The notes: a model not told the origin generated them from the sequence alone. Positions 1 to 7,050 are shown, numbered from the stretch's first letter. The stretch: 11,155 nucleotides of DNA from Candidatus Methanofastidiosum methylothiophilum (GCA_001587675.1 LNGD01000044.1:1-11155), one strand, 5' to 3'. Numbers and translations: made by a program.

Positions 1-70
1 GCCATAGCTCAGTAGGTAGAGCGCTCGACTGTTAATCGAATGGTCGCAGGTTCGAGTCCTGCTGGCGGCG
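1..70 (+). tRNA. tRNA-Asn (anticodon GUU), 5' end cut by window
   Basis: The cloverleaf can be folded from the first base. The 3' acceptor strand TGGCGGC (63-69) implies a 5' strand GCCGCCA, of which only the last four bases lie in the window, so three bases are missing. The D stem is GCTC/GAGC (7-10, 19-22). The anticodon loop is 29-35 with GTT at 31-33. The T arm is GCAGG, TTCGAGT, CCTGC (46-62). Base 70 (G) is the discriminator, and CCA is not encoded. The anticodon stem 24-28/36-40 has one C-A mismatch at its outer pair (C24, A40), tRNA positions 27 and 43. It lies 7 bases before the next tRNA and is probably co-transcribed with it. Confidence 0.95.
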
Positions 71-77
71 CTTCTTT

Positions 78-151
78 GGGCCTGTAGCTTAGACTGGTAG
101 AGCGCCCGGCTCATAACCGGGCGGTCAGGGGTTCAAATCCCCCCGGGCCCA
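78..151 (+). tRNA. tRNA with anticodon CAU (elongator Met or Ile2)
   Basis: The acceptor strands are GGGCCTG (78-84) and CGGGCCC (144-150), with one T-G wobble and discriminator A151. The D stem is GCTT/GAGC. The anticodon stem CCCGG/CCGGG is perfect, and the loop 110-116 carries CAT at 112-114. The T arm is AGGGG, TTCAAAT, CCCCC, with one A-C mismatch (A127, C143), tRNA positions 49 and 65. Archaeal initiator tRNAs have A1-U72 and a GGG/CCC run in the anticodon stem; this one has G1-C72 and CGG/CCG there, so it is not an initiator. Elongator Met and Ile2 (with a modified C34) cannot be separated with certainty by eye. No CCA is encoded. Confidence 0.92.
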
Positions 152-159
152 CTATCAGA

Positions 160-165
160 TTTTTT
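160..165 (+). terminator. oligo-T terminator of the tRNA pair
   Basis: A run of six T lies 9 bases after the end of the second tRNA. T runs without a hairpin are enough for archaeal RNA polymerase to stop. The run overlaps the stop codon (complement 164-166) of the convergent gene. Confidence 0.55.
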
Positions 166-517
166 AGATTCTTCCAATCATGCTGAGCCATTTTTCATAA
201 CATTGGACTGCTAGTTTGTAATCTCTAACAGCCCAAAAATAGCCATCACGTTTTAAGTAATATTCGGCGTCCAACAAATAGTAACTTATTGCCGTATTAA
301 AAAGAGTTTCAGCCCTTTCCACATCTCCAGAATCCCAATATAACTCTGCAGCTTTTTTGAAGTCCTCGGCGGCCCAAAAGAAATCTTTTTCTTCGACAAG
401 GAAATTTGCAGCTTCTACATAACTGTCAGCTGAGTCTTGAAAATAACCTTCATTTTCAAAATTAATAGCTATACTTTCAAGTTTTTCAACTCTTTTTTTA
501 ATCTCTTCCCTTATCAA
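164..517 (-). CDS. small TPR-like helical-repeat protein
   Basis: The 117-residue product is all helical by appearance, with no signal peptide or membrane segment, so it is probably cytosolic. Three TPR-like helical hairpins can be read at about residues 12-43, 47-80 and 81-112. Each carries small residues at turn positions (for example FEN.GYFQDSADSY and FKKAAELYWDSGDVERAE). Such repeats bind partner proteins. The start codon is TTG, directly abutting the TAA of the upstream gene (TAATTG), with AGGTG five bases before it. It is therefore translated from the same message as the propeller-TPR membrane protein upstream, which also has TPR-like helices; this suggests a physical partnership, which is inference. 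Its stop lies only 12 bases from a convergent tRNA gene. A specific function cannot be given. Confidence 0.85.
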   Translation of the reverse strand: MIREEIKKRVEKLESIAINFENEGYFQDSADSYVEAANFLVEEKDFFWAAEDFKKAAELYWDSGDVERAETLFNTAISYYLLDAEYYLKRDGYFWAVRDYKLAVQCYEKWLSMIGRI

Positions 518-2215
518 TTAAGCACCTTTGGATTTTTTCTTTCTTCGTCTGAGGAACAACAATATTCCAATGATTAACCCTATTACTCCTCCGATTATGA
601 CAACATACGTTATCATTTGAAATAGTGCTTCTGTTTTGATTAAATCATCGAGTTCAGTTATTTTCTGATCCATTTCTTGTATTTTTACATTATCATTCAA
701 GCTGGAATAAATATCCTTTGCTGTTTGGTAATTTGATTTTGACTCTTCATATTTCTTTTCATTTTTCAGCAATAATCCTTGGTCCTCAAAAGATTTGGCC
801 TGGATATAAAGAGTTGAGTTGGATATATAAGTTCCGCAATTTGCGGCTCCCTCGTTATTAGAAACAGATTGGTAAAGAGTTCTTGCTTCCTTAAATCTGT
901 CAATAGCAGACTGATACTCTCTAGCTTCATAAAGTGCTTTTCCAGTGTTGAAAATAGCATTTGCTTTCTTTAGTGTGGCTTCAATAGCTTGCTGATTTGT
1001 TTTTGTTGTTGGAATCTGAATTTCTTGAAATTCTTTGTAAGTTATTGCGTCAACATCTGTAGACCCAATTACAAATTCCTTTTCTCCTTTATAGTTTAGA
1101 TTAACGGCAAAAATTTCTTTTACCGGAGAGTATGTTCTGTAAGTAAACAATTTCTTTCCTTTTGGGCTAATCACATATGCACCGTCATCTGTTCCAGTTA
1201 TGATTTCAAATTCATTTTTATAATCAAGATTGTCATAGTAAATGAGATTTATAGTATCATCAAATCTATAATTAAACAATTCTTTTGAAGAATCGTATGC
1301 ATAAAGAGTGTTGCCTTTACCAACTACTACATAGGAAGTATTGAATTCATCTTTGAATGCAGTTGCAGCTTCTATATCTCCATCAAACTTGTATTCATCT
1401 AAAGAGAACCCGTCTTTTGTCAAGAGGATTAGTGTTTTATTTACTCCTAAAAGAATCTCTTTAAATCCATCGCCTTCAAGATCCCCAAGAGACACAGAAG
1501 TAATTGGATAATCAAAATGATATCCCCAAAGTGAGTTCATATTATAGTCAAATACTAAAATGTCATTTAGCCTAGTAGTTGCTATAAACTCGGTGTTCCC
1601 ATCACCGTTGATATCCTCGGCAAGAAGGGTTCTTAATTCATCGTCGCCCTCCCATTTTTTAGTTGTTCCACTATAATAACCTAGCAGTTCAATATTTGGG
1701 AAAAAGAACTCCTTACTTTGGAATCTTACGCATCCATCATGGTTGAGTACAACCCACGCATTATCAACAAAAGTTTGATTATGAGAGATAGCAATAACTT
1801 CTCCATACCCATCCGATTCAATGTCTTTAATTATTACTTTCTGAATTGAAGATGGCATCCAGTACTCCCAGAGTTTTTCTCCATCCGAATTAAAAACTTC
1901 AATTCCATTATTAATAAGGCCAACGGCTATATCGCTTCTGCCGTCGCCATCAAGATCATTTGAAGACACGGAATTAACAAAGTTAATAGTCTTCCTTTTC
2001 CATATCTCCTGACCAAAAACATCAAGAACATAAACATAATTGCCTGATCCTATAACGATGTCAAATCGCCCATCGCCATCAACGTCACCTAGAGCTACCT
2101 CTTTGATATCATCTGCAGTATGATATCTCCATTTGATTAAATCTTCAGAATAAATATGGCTGAAATTAGCAAAAATAAAAATTAATGTTAAAACTAAAGC
2201 TAATCTTTTTTGCAT
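518..2215 (-). CDS. secreted FG-GAP/VCBS-type beta-propeller with TPR-like helices and C-terminal membrane anchor
   Basis: The 565-residue product begins with a signal peptide (KR then a hydrophobic stretch, about residues 5-22). Residues 25-395 form a propeller with calcium-loop motifs of the D.DGDG..D type at 44-52, 87-95 and in weaker forms at 131-139, 201-209 and 245-253. Strand ends such as EKLWEY recall PQQ/pyrrolo-quinoline-type propellers. Residues about 409-525 are TPR-like helices. A transmembrane segment follows at about 534-555 with an RRRKKKSKG tail, so the propeller and helices should lie outside and the basic tail inside. ATG at 2215 is preceded by GGTG at seven bases. It begins 14 bases after the stop of the Lrp-family gene and ends flush against the small TPR gene, so the three form an operon. 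FG-GAP propellers bind ligands or proteins at the cell surface; the ligand here is unknown. Confidence 0.88.
   Translation of the reverse strand: MQKRLALVLTLIFIFANFSHIYSEDLIKWRYHTADDIKEVALGDVDGDGRFDIVIGSGNYVYVLDVFGQEIWKRKTINFVNSVSSNDLDGDGRSDIAVGLINNGIEVFNSDGEKLWEYWMPSSIQKVIIKDIESDGYGEVIAISHNQTFVDNAWVVLNHDGCVRFQSKEFFFPNIELLGYYSGTTKKWEGDDELRTLLAEDINGDGNTEFIATTRLNDILVFDYNMNSLWGYHFDYPITSVSLGDLEGDGFKEILLGVNKTLILLTKDGFSLDEYKFDGDIEAATAFKDEFNTSYVVVGKGNTLYAYDSSKELFNYRFDDTINLIYYDNLDYKNEFEIITGTDDGAYVISPKGKKLFTYRTYSPVKEIFAVNLNYKGEKEFVIGSTDVDAITYKEFQEIQIPTTKTNQQAIEATLKKANAIFNTGKALYEAREYQSAIDRFKEARTLYQSVSNNEGAANCGTYISNSTLYIQAKSFEDQGLLLKNEKKYEESKSNYQTAKDIYSSLNDNVKIQEMDQKITELDDLIKTEALFQMITYVVIIGGVIGLIIGILLFLRRRKKKSKGA
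523..527 (-). promoter_or_regulatory. Shine-Dalgarno AGGTG that fixes a TTG start
   Basis: On the minus strand AGGTG lies five bases before the TTG at 517-515. It matches the archaeal 16S tail complement GGAGGUGAU over five bases. It sits inside the last codons of the upstream gene, typical of translational coupling. The first downstream ATG in this frame comes only at residue 113, so TTG is the credible start. Confidence 0.75.
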
Positions 2216-2229
2216 CTCTTTGCACCATT

Positions 2230-2709
2230 TTAATCTAGATCTTCATTTCTTAAGAAATCTGGTAACGGGAAATGACTCTTTGTAACTACATGGATGCTCA
2301 TTTCACTCTTAAATATTCCAGACTGCCTCATGGCTTCCATATATCCGGGTATAAGATCTGTTCTGTCTGCAGGTATAGCTACAACTAACTGACAGTCAGA
2401 ATTTCCAAATCCAGAGGTCACATAAAGTACTCTGTCCATGTTCTTTAAGAAGTTCATTGCTTCGTCATTTGTGCCCTTTTGGATATTCAAGAGAAAATGA
2501 ACTTGATGGTAACCTAATTTATCGGGTTCAATTATTGCAGAGAATCCTTTTACAATGCCATCGTCAATCATTTTATTGATAAAAGGTGTAACTGTCTGTA
2601 TTGAAAGTCCCGTTTCTTCTGCAATCTTGTTCTTCTGTGGGAATCCTTTGATTGCAAGGAGGGATCTTAGAATCTTAATTCCTTTTTTGTTCATTTTCAT
2701 TTTTATCAC
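2230..2709 (-). CDS. Lrp/AsnC-family transcriptional regulator
   Basis: The product is 159 residues, the usual length for the family. Residues about 8-55 form a winged helix-turn-helix (KNKIAEETGLSIQTVTPFINKM is the HTH core), and about 64-145 form the RAM/AsnC effector-binding alpha-beta domain that also drives oligomerisation. Members bind DNA and respond to amino acids or related small molecules. The annotated start is GTG at 2709; ATG codons follow at codons 4 and 6. A TATA box centred at 2735.5 puts the transcript start right at the GTG, favouring a leaderless GTG start. However, GTGAT could serve as a ribosome site for the ATG at 2700. It leads an operon with the two downstream TPR-bearing genes and may regulate them or itself. 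The effector is unknown. Confidence 0.88.
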   Translation of the reverse strand: MIKMKMNKKGIKILRSLLAIKGFPQKNKIAEETGLSIQTVTPFINKMIDDGIVKGFSAIIEPDKLGYHQVHFLLNIQKGTNDEAMNFLKNMDRVLYVTSGFGNSDCQLVVAIPADRTDLIPGYMEAMRQSGIFKSEMSIHVVTKSHFPLPDFLRNEDLD

Positions 2710-2731
2710 TATTTTTATAAATTCTTTAAAA

Positions 2732-2739
2732 TATTTAAA
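2732..2739 (-). promoter_or_regulatory. TATA box of the Lrp-family operon
   Basis: TTTAAATA on the minus strand is centred 26-27 bases before the GTG at 2709, which is the archaeal TATA-to-start spacing. Purine-rich AAAG just upstream fits a BRE. It lies 19 bases past the stop of the preceding membrane-protein gene, so this operon has its own promoter. Confidence 0.65.
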
Positions 2740-2757
2740 TCTTTCGGAAATTTTTTA

Positions 2758-4263
2758 TTAAATAATTTTTCTATTAGTTATAAAAAGTAGATAACATAAT
2801 GAAATAATGAATAATAAAATAACCTCTAAATCAAGTATGCCTGTTTCAATCCCAATCATAGTATAACTTAGCACCATACTATAGAGGCCTACAAGGAGGA
2901 TTTTCCTTTCTCCATTTGTTTTGTTGGACATCTTATACAGATTTGAAAGGAAAAATCCGAGAAATGCCATAAAAGAGATTACCCCTAGCACCCCAAAGTC
3001 AATTGTCAAAGGACCAAATATTGTTGAGGTCACGGAAACTGATCTTTCCCCAACTAAGACTGCTATCATTCTTCTAGGGGAGTATGCAACGCCAGGCATT
3101 AACCTAGCAAGATAAGGATGGGTTGCTATGTGGATTGCCCCATTTGTAATGCCAAAAAGTCCGCCCATATTTGAAAGTATATCCATTACATCGGTAGTAA
3201 GGCTAATTCTAGTTATCAAAGATTCAAAAAGAGAAAGATTCACTCCTAATAGGACATCCCTTATGATTGTGAGGGCTACTAATGAAAGTACAGCTGCACC
3301 ACCCATAACAAAAAGTTCTGATTTTTTCCATATTCCAACTATGGCTCCAGAAACTAGTGCCCCAAATAATACAAAAATCACTTGAGTCCTATACCCCAAA
3401 AGTGCCATTAATAATAGTGATAAAAGTGTAAAGAATATTGAAATAGACCTTGCTTTTTTGTAGGTATATTTTTTAGTGAGACCTACATAGGAAATCAATA
3501 GTATAGCTCCCATTGGAAAAAGATGCGCCATCATAGTAAAAGTTGGATCCAAAGAATTTCTAGCCTGTACATCAAGCAATGGGATTCCTCCGGCAATCAC
3601 TAGATCTAAAAGATAGAAGATCGTCCCTAATGAGAGTAATATGAAAATTAAATTGTAAGTATTATCTTCTAAGTAAGTAATTGCCCGACCATTATAGGCC
3701 AAGAAAAGATAGATTAAACTAATAAAAATATATGGAAAAGAGAGTGCCCAAAATCCATTTGATAAAATAACAAGATTAATGACTAAAAGTGAAACAAAAA
3801 AATCTTTATTATCCCGCTCTGTGATACCTATGAGAAGAAGTGGCAGAAGACTCAATTTTACATAAAATCCGAATGCCTCTATTTGTACTATGCTTAATAG
3901 AAATATTACTGAAAAGATTATCAAGAGGGGCCAGAAATAACTTTTTTTTATTTTCTTAAATTTGGGTATGTTAATTAGAGTGCCAATATAGAATGAAATC
4001 GTACCCAAAAGCAAAACTAATGTTCCCATATATGATAAAGGGTGATCTGAAAAACTAAAAAAAAGTAGGATTGAAACAACAACAATAATTGGAGAGAACT
4101 TAAGGAATTTTGAGTCTTCAAGATGCCTATCAAATCGAGATATCTCTATGGGAAAAGAAGGAAATTTCTCAAGTGATTTGAAGAAATTAAGAGAGACTTT
4201 ATTGATAATGCTTTCTGAAAATTCTTTTTCAAGGAAGGGAAATATCTTATTAATATATTTCAT
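2758..4263 (-). CDS. polytopic membrane protein, probable oligosaccharide repeat-unit polymerase (Wzy-like)
   Basis: The 501-residue product has a soluble N-terminal stretch of about 50 residues and then about 12 hydrophobic segments. Features recalling O-antigen/oligosaccharide repeat-unit polymerases are GGIPLLD at 225-231 followed by AR, GYRT at 290-293 at the end of a helix, SPRR at 395-398 in the large loop, and GPLTIDFGVLG at about 417-427 before a late helix. Such proteins join lipid-linked oligosaccharide units on the outer face of the membrane. The ATG abuts the TAG of the preceding gene (TAGATG), and GAGG lies six bases upstream, so translation is coupled. It is the last of three genes in an operon with two single-anchor proteins. 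Sequence divergence is high in this family; another multispanning role, such as an O-antigen ligase, remains possible. Confidence 0.55.
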   Translation of the reverse strand: MKYINKIFPFLEKEFSESIINKVSLNFFKSLEKFPSFPIEISRFDRHLEDSKFLKFSPIIVVVSILLFFSFSDHPLSYMGTLVLLLGTISFYIGTLINIPKFKKIKKSYFWPLLIIFSVIFLLSIVQIEAFGFYVKLSLLPLLLIGITERDNKDFFVSLLVINLVILSNGFWALSFPYIFISLIYLFLAYNGRAITYLEDNTYNLIFILLSLGTIFYLLDLVIAGGIPLLDVQARNSLDPTFTMMAHLFPMGAILLISYVGLTKKYTYKKARSISIFFTLLSLLLMALLGYRTQVIFVLFGALVSGAIVGIWKKSELFVMGGAAVLSLVALTIIRDVLLGVNLSLFESLITRISLTTDVMDILSNMGGLFGITNGAIHIATHPYLARLMPGVAYSPRRMIAVLVGERSVSVTSTIFGPLTIDFGVLGVISFMAFLGFFLSNLYKMSNKTNGERKILLVGLYSMVLSYTMIGIETGILDLEVILLFIISLCYLLFITNRKII

Positions 4264-5073
4264 CTAAATCCTCACATGAATATCTCCAATTATCTCTTCA
4301 AGTTTATTGTTTTCAATAAGAGATATGTCATCTTTAGGAATATTTTCAGTTAGCACAACGGCCCTAAAATCAGAAAAATAGTATCTTTTTGGACTGTATT
4401 GAAAAAGAACTGATTGAAGCTTTTCAAAATCATTTGTTCCAATGCCACTGACATATAGATTTATTCCATTTTCTGAAGAGCTTACTTTAACATCTTTAAG
4501 ATAAAAAATCTCTTTTGCTATTTTGTCGGATAACTCTTTCTCGAAAGTAATGCTCTTAGGAAAGTCCCCATCTATAGCGATGTTTGCAGTAACAGTTGTG
4601 TCGATTATATTATATTTACCAAGGAATAGAGAGGTATTCTGAACTAAAGATTTTGCTTCATTTAAATTGTTGACAGCAAATCCTTTTTGCATATAGTGAA
4701 CTGCTGAGCCATTTAACATTCTAACTTTTATTTCCTTTGAGGCTATGTCCTCTTTGTAGGCAGTTCTTCCGCCAACAGTTAAAATTCTGCCATCCTCTAA
4801 CTTCAATAAAAATGTACCTTGAGAAGTTCCAATGACAACTCCTTCTTCATTGAAAGGTGCATAGTCGCTTGTGTACGATCCATTTACCCTCACTAGGTAT
4901 CTAAATCCTTTGCCGTCTGAAAAATCAAAGAATCTGACTGCGCTATAGATCTGTGAGCCTGTGTATGTATATTCATCGACAGGCTCTTTTTCAAGATACT
5001 TAGTAGAAAAGGAAATCAGTGCCGCCACTACTAGGACAATTATTGCCAAGTCAAAGAGATTTAATCTTCTCAT
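4264..5073 (-). CDS. single-anchor membrane protein, DUF4330-like N-terminus
   Basis: The 269-residue product starts RRLNLFDLA and has one hydrophobic helix at about residues 6-24, with the remainder predicted outside. The pattern of basic residues, NLFDL and then a hydrophobic helix is what I recall from DUF4330 membrane proteins; this is recognition by memory, not a search. The outer part begins with beta-rich sequence (40-125) and continues into an alpha-beta half with paired TV.ANI.ID and LYVSGIG strands. No catalytic motif is evident. Asn-X-Ser/Thr sites occur (for example N64, N121, N146), which could be glycosylated. The start ATG has GGGGG five bases upstream, overlapping the stop of the previous gene. 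Its place just before a polymerase-like gene suggests an accessory role in surface glycan or envelope assembly. Confidence 0.75.
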   Translation of the reverse strand: MRRLNLFDLAIIVLVVAALISFSTKYLEKEPVDEYTYTGSQIYSAVRFFDFSDGKGFRYLVRVNGSYTSDYAPFNEEGVVIGTSQGTFLLKLEDGRILTVGGRTAYKEDIASKEIKVRMLNGSAVHYMQKGFAVNNLNEAKSLVQNTSLFLGKYNIIDTTVTANIAIDGDFPKSITFEKELSDKIAKEIFYLKDVKVSSSENGINLYVSGIGTNDFEKLQSVLFQYSPKRYYFSDFRAVVLTENIPKDDISLIENNKLEEIIGDIHVRI

Positions 5074-5082
5074 TAAAACCCC

Positions 5083-5679
5083 CTAGTAAGTACCCAGGAT
5101 AACTGTTCTAAGAAAGTCAGATAATAGAATGACATTTTCGAAGTTATTAGTTTCAACTATTAGAACTCCTTCGTTTAATATGACTATCTTAGTATCTTTT
5201 GCTCCTAAGTTTGGGGTTTTCATGTAAATAACTGGTTTTGTAGGAGATCCAATTAATTTAATCCCCATCATATATTTATGCCATGGTGTGATTTCTTTCG
5301 CAAATATAATTGCGCCTTTTGTTCTTCCTACACCCTCACTAATTGAAGCTACACCCCTAACTAAACTTGAGTTTTCTGGCACAGAGCCAGGCATTGCTTT
5401 AAACAGTAAATAAACATTCGAAACTTCATCTTCAGTGAACATGTTTCTCATTATGACTAGAGGGTCACCTTGTACATAAGATACAACTTTAACAGATTGA
5501 TTATTATCAGTATTATATAAGATTGTATTTGGCGTTCCTTTTATATCAAAAGCATGATTTCCCAAATAATTTACATAGAAGAGTGAAGCCATTGCCACTC
5601 CTATCACGGCCACTAAAACAACTAGACTTAAAGTTTTTTTAGAAATTTGAGGGCTTTTCTTACTTTTCTTTTTTGCCAT
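5083..5679 (-). CDS. single-anchor membrane protein of unknown family
   Basis: The 198-residue product has a very basic N-terminus (AKKKSKK) and a hydrophobic helix at about residues 17-38; the rest is predicted outside. It is rich in short beta strands (KVVSYV, AIIFAKEI, KIVILNEGVLIVE) and ends TVILGTY. I do not recognise the family. It is the first gene of a three-gene operon with a second single-anchor protein nine bases downstream and a polymerase-like membrane protein after that. A TATA box is centred exactly 26 bases before the ATG, so the message is probably leaderless. The similar layout of this and the next protein, one helix plus an outer beta-rich domain, suggests that they form a complex; this is inference. 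Confidence 0.75.
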   Translation of the reverse strand: MAKKKSKKSPQISKKTLSLVVLVAVIGVAMASLFYVNYLGNHAFDIKGTPNTILYNTDNNQSVKVVSYVQGDPLVIMRNMFTEDEVSNVYLLFKAMPGSVPENSSLVRGVASISEGVGRTKGAIIFAKEITPWHKYMMGIKLIGSPTKPVIYMKTPNLGAKDTKIVILNEGVLIVETNNFENVILLSDFLRTVILGTY

Positions 5680-5685
5680 GAAGAT

Positions 5686-5696
5686 AAAACAAAAAA
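5686..5696 (-). terminator. T-rich terminator after the MFS gene
   Basis: On the minus strand TTTTTTGTTTT begins one base after the MFS stop codon. It fits an archaeal oligo-T terminator. It lies between the TATA box and the start codon of the next gene, so the two signals overlap. Confidence 0.55.
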
Positions 5697-5697
5697 T

Positions 5698-6846
5698 TTA
5701 TTTATAAATATTGTGGGATTTCTTAGTCTCTTTTAATCTAGTAGCTGAAACAATTGCAAGGATAGACATCGGCATTAATACATAAATCATCATAGAAAAA
5801 TCTGAGAATTGATAAATAATTCCTCCAATTAATGGGCCCATTATGCTTGAGAAATTTATTGAGATATTGAGTCCAGCCATGGCTTCGCCTCTTTCATTCC
5901 AAGTTGATGCGTCGGCAACAAGAGAGGAAATCCCAATGTAAAGTGAAGACCATGAAAATCCTACTAGTATCTGTAAAAACAGTATTTCAACGAAATCAGT
6001 TACTTGAGTGAATAAATATATAAAAATCAAAGAACCTATAAGGCCTGTAAGCACCAAATATTTTCTCTTTATTCTATCCGATAAATGGCCAGTTAGAGGC
6101 ATTGTTACTAACTGGACGGAATTGTTGATTAAGAAAACTAAGGAAACAAAGAATCTATCAAATCCTAACGTATATTCTAAATACAAAGGCAAAAAGGCCC
6201 ATATAGCAGTGGCTACTGAATGCCTAAGAACTAAAGTTCTGTAGAAAGGAAAAAATTTCTTAAATTCCTCAAAGTCAAGCCCAAAATAATCCACAGATGT
6301 GTGTTTCTCAGTGACAAAAAAAGTTGCGATTAAACCTATTGTTAAAAACAAGATTTGAATCAAAAAAGCATTATTATATTTTTCAGTTACGACAAGCCCT
6401 ACAAGTAAAGAACCTATTCCCCAGCCGAAGCAGCTTGCACCGCTGTATATCCCAAAGTATTTCCCTCTTTTACCAATGTCTATTTCAGTAGCTAGTGAAT
6501 CTGTCAAAGCTATTATTGCGCCAAAAGAAACCCCCATGCCCATTCTAAGAAATAATATCCAAAACTTATCATTAGAAAAGAAAAGGAATACAGAAAAGAT
6601 TAGTCCTAACACAAATCCAAATCTAATTATGGGGAGTTTTTTCCTAGCCTTTGCAGCTTTCTTAGCAAATAAAAAAGCAGATAATATTGAAAATAGGGGG
6701 AGTATAGCATTAATAATCCCAATAAAAGATTTAGACGCGCCTAAAGATTCAGCAAAATTTGAAATGAATAAGTTACCTGCGATATATGAAAGATTAATAG
6801 AAAATCCAATAAAGGAATAGATTAGTATTTTTGTTCTTTTGTCCAT
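5698..6846 (-). CDS. MFS transporter
   Basis: The 382-residue product has about 12 hydrophobic helices in two halves, the size and plan of the major facilitator superfamily. The conserved inter-helix motif is visible as GHLSDRIKRK at 253-262. Glycine-rich helices follow charged RG pairs in both halves (RGKYFGIYSGASCFGWGIG from 127 and ERGEAMAGLNISINFSSIMG from 318), as in drug/H+ antiporter-like members. The substrate cannot be read from sequence. A TTG lies one codon upstream of the ATG, but GTGA sits four bases before the ATG and only one before the TTG, so ATG at 6846 is the better start. The gene begins eight bases after the stop of the Trm112-like gene and should share its promoter. It could export metabolites or drugs. 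Confidence 0.88.
   Translation of the reverse strand: MDKRTKILIYSFIGFSINLSYIAGNLFISNFAESLGASKSFIGIINAILPLFSILSAFLFAKKAAKARKKLPIIRFGFVLGLIFSVFLFFSNDKFWILFLRMGMGVSFGAIIALTDSLATEIDIGKRGKYFGIYSGASCFGWGIGSLLVGLVVTEKYNNAFLIQILFLTIGLIATFFVTEKHTSVDYFGLDFEEFKKFFPFYRTLVLRHSVATAIWAFLPLYLEYTLGFDRFFVSLVFLINNSVQLVTMPLTGHLSDRIKRKYLVLTGLIGSLIFIYLFTQVTDFVEILFLQILVGFSWSSLYIGISSLVADASTWNERGEAMAGLNISINFSSIMGPLIGGIIYQFSDFSMMIYVLMPMSILAIVSATRLKETKKSHNIYK
5701..5709 (-). promoter_or_regulatory. TATA box of the three-gene membrane operon
   Basis: ATTTATAAA on the minus strand is centred 26 bases before the ATG at 5679. It overlaps the last codons of the MFS gene. The spacing predicts transcription from the start codon itself. 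Confidence 0.7.
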
Positions 6847-6854
6847 CAATTCAC

Positions 6855-7010
6855 TCAGATTCTTGCTTCTTCTTCAAGCATTATAGGTATACCATCCCTT
6901 ACAGGATATCTTCGCTTGCATTTAGTACATAATAATTCTTCTTTATCCTCAACTATATCGCCTTTGCAAACAGGACATGCTAAAATATCGAGAAGTTTTT
7001 TGTCTATCAT
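6855..7010 (-). CDS. Trm112-like / UPF0434 small zinc-ribbon protein
   Basis: This 51-residue protein is below common length cutoffs and easy to miss. It starts MIDKKLLDILACPVCKG. It has two CxxC pairs, C12/C15 and C28/C31, followed by RRYPVRDGIPIML, the signature of the Trm112/YcaR family. Archaeal and eukaryotic Trm112 proteins are small partners that activate and stabilise SAM-dependent methyltransferases acting on tRNA, rRNA and release factor. The four cysteines would bind one zinc, as in Trm112 members that retain it. It has a TATA box about 27 bases before its ATG, divergent from the dehydrogenase gene, and is followed after eight bases by the MFS gene. No methyltransferase is in the window, so the partner must be encoded elsewhere. 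Confidence 0.88.
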   Translation of the reverse strand: MIDKKLLDILACPVCKGDIVEDKEELLCTKCKRRYPVRDGIPIMLEEEARI

Positions 7011-7033
7011 GTTTAATTAAATTTACACAAAGC

Positions 7034-7050
7034 TATTTAAGTATTTTTAC
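7034..7050. promoter_or_regulatory. shared divergent promoter region
   Basis: TATTTAAG (7034-7041) reads CTTAAATA on the minus strand and is centred 27-28 bases before the Trm112-like ATG at 7010. On the plus strand the same box would start transcription about 8 bases before the dehydrogenase ATG at 7072. Alternatively, TATTTTTA (7042-7049), centred 26 bases before it, would give a leaderless message. Only 61 bases separate the two start codons. Confidence 0.6.

Noticed and set aside
78..151. CAU tRNA as initiator tRNA-Met
   Set aside because: It has G1-C72 and no GGG/CCC run in the anticodon stem, both unlike archaeal initiators.
2555..3385. Open plus-strand frames opposite the Lrp and polymerase-like genes
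   Set aside because: Their sequences are low in recognisable domains and mirror the real genes on the minus strand.
6008..6820. Open plus-strand frames opposite the MFS gene (6008-6244 and 6476-6820)
   Set aside because: They are antisense to a clear transporter gene, lack family motifs and promoters, and arise from the codon bias of the true gene.
6847..6849. TTG as the start of the MFS gene
   Set aside because: The GTGA ribosome site is one base from TTG but four from the adjacent ATG, so ATG at 6846 is better supported.
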